From: Triangularia verruculosa
Lineage: Eukaryota; Ascomycota; Sordariomycetes; Sordariales; Podosporaceae
DNA length: 64,000 nucleotides
Assembly (NCBI GenBank): GCA_033296885.1
Contig: MU863937.1
Coordinates: 1 to 64,000 of the forward strand
Direction: 5' to 3'
Of the stretch, positions 1 to 9,303 are shown one piece after another. A program made the position numbers and the translations under genes. The notes under the pieces are model-generated. The model was not told the origin of the DNA. It saw only the letters and a program-made list of their open reading frames with translations, and did no database searches. Within the stretch, counting starts at the first letter, position 1; each line of letters begins with the position of its first letter.

Positions 1-95
1 GCGTTTACCAAACAAAAAAAAAAAAACTTAGTCAACGACCCGAAAATAAAAAAACACATAAATTCCCATTTAAAGTAACCAATTTTCATTTTTAA

Positions 96-118
96 CCCCC
101 CCCCCCCCCCCCCCCCCC
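96..118. repeat. Poly-C tract
   Basis: An uninterrupted run of about 23 C lies just downstream (3' side) of the minus-strand gene ending at 274. The first 273 bases are otherwise A-rich and C-rich, contain no gene I can support, and probably hold the 3' UTR and terminator of that gene. Confidence 0.9.
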
Positions 119-273
119 ATCCTCCTACCTACCTACCTTACTCACTGTACAACTAAGTATACTACCAAACACAATTCCACCACTCCTTCACCTGCCCTAC
201 GCCAACAAAACCCCAAGAGGCCCATACTCCATAAAATAAACCACCAACCTCCCTCAGAGAGAGATAAACAATC

Positions 274-2962
274 TCAACCATCCTCCCTCCCATCCCCAAT
301 CCCCATCCCCTCAAACACTCCCCCGCCACCGCTTATCCCAATCGACCTACTCGACCTAACACTGCTCCCATTCCCCTCTCCGCCCCCACCTCCTCCTCCC
401 CCTTCCCTCGTCAAATCAGTGCTAATCACCAAGTCATCCTTCCCCCTCAAATGCAACACAATCGTCAGCCCCTGAATCCCCACATCATCGTCGTCATCCC
501 CCTCCACCATCATCGTCCCCGTCCCCGCTGTTCCACTCCCGGCACTCCGATGGACACCCCCGATCCTGCTCCCGTCAACTGTAGCTTCGCTCGTTATTTT
601 CGAAGTAGCCATGTTGACAGAAGACGGCACCTTCCAAAAGCCCGAGCCGTGAGAATGCTGCTGGCCAAACGCCGTGCGGCCAAAAGATATGGACTGAGGC
701 TGCTGCGAGGGACCAGTAGCAGTAGAAGTAGACTGCTGCATGGGAGGAAACGGGTAGCTCCGAGGGTGCTGTGAAGCTTGCCGAGCAGCAGCAGCCGCGG
801 GAGGAGGAAGAGGGCCTCCCCCTCGACCCATGGTAGCTCTCGGCGACACATACGATCCAAACCCTCCTCCGCGCGTGTCATACGTGCTCTGTGAAGTAAC
901 AGAAGCACCAGCAGCCTGCCCAGATCGGATGACAGTAACAGTCGCAGTTGAATCTGTGGTACCCCTTTCTTCCTTCTCCTTGATAGGCTGATACAGCTGA
1001 GGACTGCTCTTGGTCTTGTTCGAGTCCATCGCCTTGTCGGCATCAACTCGTCTCAATCTGCCGGCAATGCTTCCTGGTTGGGTGGCAGCAGCAGCGGCAG
1101 CAGAGGAGCCCTTGAGCCATGCGGGAGGGCTCGTGACTCGAACCCGAGGGATCGACTTGGCGCTGTCCCGGACGCCTCGCTCTACACCACTGTTGTCGGG
1201 GACACCGCTGTCAACGTCGACCTGAAGGACCTGCTGCAGCGTCCTGGATTTGTCCCGCTGCGCAAGGACCTTGACGCGTCTTAGAACAGGAGGCGTGGAC
1301 CTCCCCTGTTCTCTCTTTGCTTGTTGCTTGACGGCCTGGGTTCTGTCGTTGGAGGCTTGGGACGACGGAGAGGGTGTAGTGCGGTCCGGCTCTCGGTCCT
1401 GGCGCTGAAAATGAGGGCTGCTTTTGGCGTGCAAAGCTGCAGCTCTTTCCTTTTCTCTTTCCTCGGCAGCTGCCATCATACGTGAATTGGTGCTTGGTCC
1501 CCCAGGCGAAGGCGCTGGAGCGACTGATGAGCCCCTTGACGAGCTAGCATAGCTGTGAGATAGTCTCCTTAGATGAGGCTCATATTGACTTTGCCGGGTC
1601 CGAGGGTGCTCAGCAGCATCGCTTGAAGTGTCAGGTCCACGGCGCTTACGGTCAACGGCAGCTGTAAGATCATACTTGGGTGGTTTCGAGCCAGGTGGTG
1701 TGGCGATGACGTGAATGGTGGTACTGCTGACTTGGGGGTCCGAAACCTTTGCTTTGGCAATCTGGTCGGCAATGACGAACGGATTTGTCTTCTGCTTCTG
1801 GTGTCAGCATCATCGGAGATGGGATTATCAAAGAAGGTGAACTCACGACAGACCATCGTTTCTCGACAGTGACAATCTCGCCATTGGACTTCCTGATGAC
1901 CTCCATCTGCCTTTCCCCCTTCCCAGCAACCTTCGTGTTAGCACTCCCATCGGGGGGCGTAGTAGCAACTGGTGAAGGCAACCCAGCGGCAACAGCCACA
2001 CTCACCCCCCCAGCCCCATCTTCCGGTGCCAGCCTGTGTTGCTCGCCACCGCCAGCTCCATTCACGTGTGCCGGCTCCTGTCTACTTTGCTGAGCAGTAT
2101 CTATCTTGCACCTCCCACACAAGGGGTGCCCGCAAGAAGGACAGTACAACTGAGGTCTGACCCTGTCTCCGCAGATATGGCATACCGTCACTGTCGGCTT
2201 CCGCGATCTTCTCCTTGTGTCCTTTGGGTCTTGACCCACCCCCATGTTTTCGATCTCTTGGTCCAAGTACAGACTGGCATGATGACTGTCAGTGTCATCC
2301 TCAGACAACTAGCCCGATGGTCTGGAGATATTGTATTGCTCAAACAGCTCTCTAGCAGCGATCCTCCGGCCGCTTTGAGATGTCCCCCCGCTGACGAAGC
2401 TCGCCAGGGAGGGCGCCGAGATCTCGCGGGACCGCTGCATCTTTCCCTTCTCCTCTGCCACAGTAACTAGAGGAGGCCGTGGTTGATATTCCTGGTGAGA
2501 TGTAGGAGGAGAATGGACGATGGGAGCAATTGTAGAACTGTGAGTAGCGGGTCGCACGAAACAAGTTTGGGAGGCGGCTTTTTGGCCCTAGCCGAACTGT
2601 GGTAGCAAACATGTCAGCGTAATGGAAGCCATGGCAGAAGAGGAAATAAAACACACAAGTTCGCTCTGACGATCCCTCGTCCTCTGAATATGGTCCGATC
2701 TGGACAGTGCCAGCGGCAGGGGCAAAGGGTCGGACTTTGATACTCCACGTTTAACCAATAGCTGGGATATACGAGTCTTTGTTGTGCCTTCAGGAACAGC
2801 AGGAGAGTGTTGTTGTTCCTTTTGCGAGAGGGCCTGGTTCCTCGACTTCTCTGCCTTGATGCTTAAAACAGGCGATGATGCCGCAGCTGGCGATGGGGTG
2901 GAAATGCGGGAAAAGGAAGGAAAATAAAGCATCACAGTATCACCAGCCAGTGAAATCAACAA
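274..2962 (-). CDS. Cys-rich zinc-ribbon fungal protein, reading frame interrupted
   Basis: Function not recognised. Read on the minus strand, the clearly coding part runs in one frame from about 2745 to 274 after removing two introns: 2588-2654 (donor GTGTTT, acceptor TAG) and 1797-1844 (donor GTGAGT, acceptor CAG). A zinc-ribbon-like core CHICGDRVRPQLYCPSCG is followed by HPLCGRCK, giving three Cys pairs near the middle. The rest is low-complexity, rich in Ser, Pro, Gln and Gly, with a Gly run near the C-terminus, as in many fungal regulatory or scaffold proteins. Two oddities stand out. An in-frame TAG at 2310-2312 splits RPSG from LSEDD. The plausible N-terminal segment (2962 to about 2745, containing SQLLVKRG) lies in a different frame from the segment after it, with no convincing intron between. 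The start at 2962 is therefore uncertain. This may be a pseudogene, a strain-specific null allele, or hold sequence errors. Confidence 0.5.
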
Positions 2963-3391
2963 CGTAAAGCATACTGGTGTGGAAAATATATGTCTCTGAA
3001 ATGAATAAACGGTAACCAGCTGGTGCCTGGGTTCCGAGAAGAGTGGGCAAGATGGTGAAGTTTATTTAGGATGTGCGGAAGGATGTTGCAAGAGGAAACG
3101 AGCAAGTAGGAGCAAGCACATTTCTTTATCTTGACAAGTTAAACCGTTCTGCTGGTACAAAAATAGTGTGGGCAAGAGAGACCCAGAGACATGGGCCAAC
3201 ATGGCCCTACCCTAGCAAGCGGGTGAGTAAAGGCAGTCACAATCAGCCCAACACTACTTAGCACATGAAGTTTGGGAACCGCCGTCCCAGAGCCCAAAAC
3301 AGTCCGGCTCATCATGCATCTCTTGAACTAGATAGGGAATCTTTTTTGATGACGTATTCTACAGGGAGGGTTTATTGGTGGGGTTATACAT
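2963..3391. other. Gene-free spacer
   Basis: This holds the presumed 5' flank of the interrupted zinc-ribbon gene and the 3' flank of the ATP synthase delta gene, both on the minus strand. I see no convincing coding, RNA gene or repeat here. Confidence 0.6.
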
Positions 3392-4205
3392 CTACTTGAG
3401 GTGAGCCTGGAGAGTCTCGAGGACCTAGAATAGCAGTTAGCACGACGTAAACCAGACATTCTCAACCGCAAAACCAACCTCGAGCTCAATCTTGGCCTCG
3501 GCGATCTCCTGCTCGCTGCCGTTGCCGCTGGCAACCTTTTGCGCCTCGGCGATATGGTTGCGGACAGCCTCGACGCTGAAGTCCTCAAGGGGGAAACCCT
3601 CGACGGCATTGATGCTCAGGACGGAGTTGGGCTGAACAACGGCGAAGCCACCGGAAACTAAGACAATCCTCTCGTGTAAGCTTCCAAATTCCCTTTTCTA
3701 TCCTTCCCGGACTCCAAGATAGCGGCGGTACGTACGGAAGAACTGCTTGCTGCCGTTCTCCTCAATGACTTCGACGAGACCGGGCTTGAGCTGCTCGATC
3801 GTGGGAACGTGGTTGGCGAGGACACCCATCTCACCCGACTCGGCGGGGATGTTGACCTGGACGACATCCTGGGACTTGTAGACGGACTGTATGCGGCATA
3901 AACATCAGCAGCCCGTTCGCAACCATCTGATATCTTCCAATCGATCCCCAAGCTCCAACCCATCCTCCCAGGCAGCCAAGAAACATTTCGGGTCGAGTCC
4001 ATCGTCATCGTACCTGGTGGGGAAGCGACAAGCTAAGCTTGATCTGTAAGGGAATAAGTTAGATAGTGTTCAAGCGCGCGGACTTGGAGGGGTTGTAACA
4101 TGCCTTGTCGCTGACGGCCTCGGCGTAGCCTCTGCGCTGGATGGGGGCGCGGAGAAGAGCCGGGCGGGCCCGGACGGCAGCGCGGGCAATGCGAAGGGAG
4201 TTCAT
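3392..4205 (-). CDS. ATP16: Mitochondrial F1Fo ATP synthase delta subunit
   Basis: This is the delta subunit of the F1 central stalk (homologue of bacterial epsilon), in the mitochondrial matrix; it couples the c-ring and gamma rotor. There are five exons on the minus strand: 4104-4205, 4014-4043, 3736-3886, 3479-3657 and 3392-3424, summing to 165 codons (164 aa), the usual fungal length. The first 25 or so residues are Arg/Ala-rich and end in RRGYAEAV, a typical mitochondrial presequence and cleavage region. The mature part has the beta-sandwich motifs IKLSLSLPHQ, SGEMGVLANHVP, LKPGLVEV, LSGGFAVVQP and INAVEGFPLEDF, then the two-helix C-terminal hairpin. Exon 1 ends in AAG followed by GC rather than GT. 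Splicing at that GC restores VSDK-IKLSL in phase, so intron 1 (4044-4103) is a GC-AG intron. Exon 2 is only 30 nt. Identification is secure. Confidence 0.95.
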
Positions 4206-5842
4206 GGTGATGGCGGCGGGCTCAATGGGCAAGTCCTTCTCGATATGTCGTCGCCTCTCCAGCTTTGCCCAAAATCCGGCGATTGACTGGAACCAATGGA
4301 GCCGGGATTGTCCGGTTCGGCTGCGCGGAAACGTTTTTGCGGGGCTGTCAGAGGGACGGGAGAGCTTTCTGCTGAGCTCAGCCAAGCTCGCCAAGCTCAC
4401 TTTAATGCATAATTTACGGATAAATGCATTGCATGTCATAAACACGGCTGCCACCCAGCAACCGCAATTCATTCAGTTTGAGAAGCTTGTCTGTCCATTC
4501 GAGGTGCATCTTCACCAACAACTTCAACTTAAGAATTCCTTCAATATCCTCACCTGAGTTCAGGATGCCAGAATTATCTTCTTGTCTGCATAATCCCTCA
4601 GTGCACAGCATCAAATTCCTTAAAGACCCCCTTCTCGACGTCGTGCAACCATGAACCGACTGCTTTTCTCCGTAGCCAGTTGACCGGCCACGCCGCAGGT
4701 TCAGGTTCGCAACCGTTTTAGTCTTCTTGACCTAAAGAAAACTCCAAAAATCAGAAGCTGGCAGATTCCCCTCGTCTCGCTGTCAGATCCCCCGAATCCG
4801 CGATTCAGCAACCATCAATGCATCCATCTCCAGGAGGTGTCCACCTATAGCTTATGCCCTGACCTCCAATTTTCAGATCATCCGATGGCTTTGATGCCGC
4901 TGTCCCGAGCTGTTCTTTTTTAAAATCCCTCAAACGGTTCATGTTTCCATCCGAAAAAAAGGTCCGGGTACCCGCGTCCTGGTTTTTCTGCCAGTAAATA
5001 CCCGGGAGACGTATCCATGTGAGTACCCGGGCCACAGTTTAAGCGTTCTGTTGGATTGAAAGGTTCATCCTGAACAGAAGGTTCGCATCATCGTCAGGGA
5101 TGCGACATGGCTGTTGAAGGCATATGATCCCTTCTAGAGCGTTAGTAGGACCTTGACGTAGGAGGTTTGCGGTTGAGCGAGTTTCATATCGTGACTGAGA
5201 AGCAAGCACATGAAGAAAACCGCGGGCAAGCGGTCAAGGAATTTCATGTTACAGCAAGATGGGATTTGGTACTTTCCCAAGACCGGAAACTGGGAAAATG
5301 CCATGCACGCCTGCTGATGGGGAACACAAGACAAACATGTCACCTGCTCGGCTCTGAAGAGAAGAGCTCTGTTGCAGGGTCGTCTCAGAGCTGGTCCCTC
5401 TTTGCGGTCTGGAGCCTTCGGATGCTCCCACCCTTTTGTGTCTCTGTTCATCCGATGATCTGCGGAGGAATCCGAGTTGTATTGTTGTTTCCCGGAAGCA
5501 GGCAAAGGATTAGTTCCCCTAACCCATCAACGCACTTCAACCTATCCACGTGGTGTGTTTCCTTTGTCGCAAGGTCGTAAAAATGGGTGGACTGTCTTTG
5601 TCTGCGTGTGTGACCAAGGACGCTAGTCTTTTGCGGCCCAACTGGGCTCGAATCGTTCTTGAAGCTTCTCTGCTGTGTGAGGTGACCCAGCAACCCATCT
5701 GGTGATGAATGGTGGTGAAAGTACAGTCGCATGACTCCTCTTAGTGGTCATTTTCTTTGCGAGATTTCCGTTAGCCAGGCTTGGTTCCAGGCCCCAGACC
5801 AACCAGACAATGAAGAAACCAAAGAACCGCCCTTTCCAGGGC

Positions 5843-5871
<29 letters not shown>
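5843..5871. repeat. Poly-T tract
   Basis: About 29 consecutive T lie in non-coding sequence. It could be a poly(A) relic of a retroposed RNA on the minus strand or simple slippage. No target-site duplication was recognised. Confidence 0.9.
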
Positions 5872-5873
<2 letters not shown>

Positions 5874-8328
5874 AAGACAGCTGCACTATCCGTACACCGT
5901 ATTGCACCGTTTTTTGTTGGACATGGGAGCTTCTTTCTTTGCTATTCCGGCTAGCTGCCACATGGAAGTCACGGAAGATCGGAACATGCCATAGCGATAC
6001 CGGCCGTGCCATGGTTTTTGAGTTTGAGGCTATGGATAGTTTCCATCTGTATTCTCTTGTCGGGCATCGCCGAGAGGACTGAACGGCTTATAGCCAGTGG
6101 TCTTTTACCTATTTGCCGAATACGTCACTTTATGGAGTTATTTTTCTCCGTAGGGAGCTCCCGTCTGCATGAGCCAGTGTAGAGAGCCTGACACCATGTG
6201 TACGACTTTTCTGGGCTTGACTAACAGATCCACCACTGTTTGGCATGTGCCGTCGTCGTCGTCGTTTTTTTGTGGTTTATGGGCGATCCCGAAGAGGGGC
6301 ACCGTTTTTGAGTTGGAGTACCTATGGGCCACTGAGAACAATAAACAAATGGCACTAGTGACTTGGGCTTTACGCAGTAACAGCTCTAGGCGGCTCAGGT
6401 CAGGTATCAGGTTTCAAAGAGAGACATGTCGACATGTCAGACATCACCACGCAACGAAGAACAACGTACGTCCCCTTCGGGTTGCCGTTTGCAGTCGTGT
6501 CGTTGTCTGGAAGGTCTGCCCCACGCTATCTGATTGATGTCGGTAGCATTGCGGGGTAGGGGTCGTGCTGTTTATGTTCTAGTTTCATTTGAATCACCCA
6601 GTGATTCCTCGGGCCGGGTGAGTTTGTTTGCCTGCCCCGGACTAGAAGCGGCTGGTTTGATGTGAGATTTGGAGATTGGGTTCCTTTCGCTTCTGGCGCG
6701 TGCAAATGCGCAATCAACCAGCCCACCCGCGCTATCGTGTCGTCGGCGAACTGGAGGCTGTGAGGGTGGGTTCGTTGATCACGGTATCACATTGGTCCAA
6801 TCACACACTGGCCCTTTGGGCATCTTGGCGGGGTTGTGAGATGGTGTAGGTTTGGAGTTGCAGATGTTCAGCGTCAACGGCCACCTACCATTCCATTCAC
6901 GTTCAAGCGCACGGGTTAGACTATTGCGAATGCTGTTGAATGGCGCCCTGAGTTGCATCTGCTTCGTCACAGGTGTCAGATTAAGGGAGCATTTCAAGTT
7001 TTGTTGCTGCTAGTCAGCTTCACTCTGCGCCGCTTGAGCAATGAGAAAGCGTAGACGCGAGGGAGCGAGCCAGCGAACTCGGCGCTGGCGAATCCTCCGC
7101 TGCAGCAGAGGCACGCAAAAATAGGAGGACAGAGATTGGAGGAACAAGTCAAGCGAGTGAACCCCCACGACAAGCGATAGCCGGAACCGTTTGGGTCTCC
7201 CACTCTTTGGTGTCGCTTCGAAGGTGGACATCGGGCCATTTCCCCAGACTTGGACGTCTCATCGTCACCAAACGTCCTCTTATTGAGCTATGCAGCAGCT
7301 GTTGTCGTGATGAGTATTTGGGCGCATCAGTTGATCAGGAAATTCGATATCTGACTGTGAGGTAGTGTTGCTGAGTGATACGATACTCGGTGCCGGGTTA
7401 CACAGCATGGAATTAGGACCCTTTTTTCCCCAAGACAAGTAGAGTCTATGAGCTGCAAGCCCTCATGCGGGTCAGACCGGATGGAAGTCTCTCTTGCGAG
7501 AAGGTTGCAGCCTGCATATTGTGGATTGCAGCTCAGCTCAAGCAAACCGTGGGGATTGTTCCGGCTGGGCAACTCGGCACTCGCAATCTGTCTTCTTGTC
7601 ACTCTGCCACAGCACGAGGCATAAGCATTGATACACGATAGGGTGCCAGACCCGACAGACAGGTGGAGTTCGTGATACTACCTATGAAGGTGGTGGAGGT
7701 CGGACAGACAGTAGACGTCTGCTATCAAAGGGGCAAGGGTGTCCGGTGATACAGCATCTGCTCCAACTGATGGGCGATGTCGGTCACAACAGCGAGGCCC
7801 TTTGTCGGTCTGAACAGAGTCAAGCGCCACTGTTGCGCATTGTCGAAATTCCGCCAGCCGGGTCTTTCCCGTCACTGCACATTTTGGGAGAAGCAGGTGG
7901 AGTTGGCGCGGGTTGAAAGGAACCATGGCCCACGCAGAAACCCTGGTCCAAAAGATCGATCGGCAGTGTGGGTCCATGACGGAAAAGGAGAAAACGGACG
8001 CACAACGCAAGCTGGGATTGCCAGAAAATCAGAAACGGTGGTCATCGAAATCGAAAGACAAGTGAGTGCCGCCGTTTGGCTGGCCTTGCCCAGCGCCACG
8101 GGCTTGGGGTTTTTGCTGATCAGCACAAAAGGCAATACCTAGCACAGCACAACCGGGCACACGCACACAGGCTGTGCTCCCGCCCGCCATGCTGTGCCTC
8201 TGTTGCCTCTGTGCTTGTGGAGGGGACGGGAAAGAGAACGTGCTTCCCACGCCGCCATTTGCTTCGTCCCAACCGAACCAAAGTGACGGCGTCACGAGCG
8301 GGAGAGCCAGTCCGCCTCCGACGGCCAA

Positions 8329-8338
8329 AAGTATAAAA
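8329..8338 (+). promoter_or_regulatory. TATA-like element
   Basis: A GTATAAAAG match lies at about 8330-8338, just before a T-rich stretch. It sits nearly 1 kb upstream of the start codon at 9304, so if used it would imply a long 5' leader or a spliced leader for that gene. The only support is similarity to the TATA box. Confidence 0.3.
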
Positions 8339-9303
8339 GTTTTCACTGATGGCACTGTAGTTTGGCCAGTGTTTTGTTCGTATTACTCACATTGGTCATG
8401 TTGTGAATAAAAGCGAAGGAAAAGGGACCTGAACCAGCCCCGTTTTGTCTTGGTCTTACGTTTTTCATCACCATCCGTTTGTCACCTCTCACAGTTTTCC
8501 CTGCCGCCAGCGCTCGTGGTGACCTCAGCACTCACAGCCAACCAAAAGGGCACAAAAGGACCAAATCAGACCGCCCATCCACAGCCATCCCCACTCCCGA
8601 CCCGCTTTTTTTCATTCGGCCAAGAGCTAATGGAGCGCCATTGTGGGCAGTGGCCCCGGCTTCTCGCTTTTGAGGGCAACCCTGCATCGCCCCTCTTCCT
8701 CTCTCCTGGCCCCATCGCTGGACACGACCACATCCCGTCCTTGAACTGCTCCGCCAGGACTCAAAAACCTGATATTTTGCCGCACTCCCGCACTGCTTCT
8801 TCCCTTTGCGTACTTGATGTGACATTTTCACCCTCTTGCAACATCAACTCTTCACTCTGTGGACAACGTCATCTGCACGTCGACTACTTACCCACCGACC
8901 ATCCGGACCACTCTATCACTCATCTCACTCCTGGGTCGACGGCCGAACGACCTGGTTCTCTAACACCACCATCCCCAAACAACCCAGGCCTTTCAACTAC
9001 CAACCTCAGATTCAACGTGATGGCTCTGCTCTTATAGCAATACGGTCCCTAGGGACACCGCCTTGTACACCCAGTTGCAAGCCTTAAGGTAGAGGACTGC
9101 TCTCGTTGCAGGCTTTAAACTCCGCCCATAGCGGACACTCACGAAATCAATCCTCTATCAACAAACTAGCAACATTCCAACCACGCACCAACTCAACCCC
9201 TGGACTCTTACTCCATCTTCTTCCGCTCTCCAAACAACCCTGCCACCCTGCCGACTGAGCCACCAGCTCATCGGCCCACCAGACTCATATCTCGTTTTCG
9301 AAA

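Larger units (their letters stand above)
4206..9303. other. 5.1-kb gene-free region
   Basis: No reading frame here has fungal-like coding character, conserved motifs or a credible exon chain; all candidates are short and frame-switching. Visible contents are a 29-base T run at 5843-5871, several short copies of a TACCCGG-type palindrome around 4966-5033, and a TATA-like element near 8330. The right end (about 8.3-9.3 kb) is C-rich and pyrimidine-rich and probably holds the promoter and a long 5' leader of the plus-strand gene starting at 9304. A non-coding RNA or regulatory role is possible but not shown. Confidence 0.5.

Noticed and set aside
5620..5730. Minus-strand tRNA suggested by a GATTCGAGCCC B-box-like string
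   Set aside because: No matching A box at a proper distance and no cloverleaf stems.
8450..9037. 195-codon open frame upstream of the DUF2457-like gene
   Set aside because: C-rich low-complexity sequence typical of fungal promoter or leader regions; no domain or conserved pattern.
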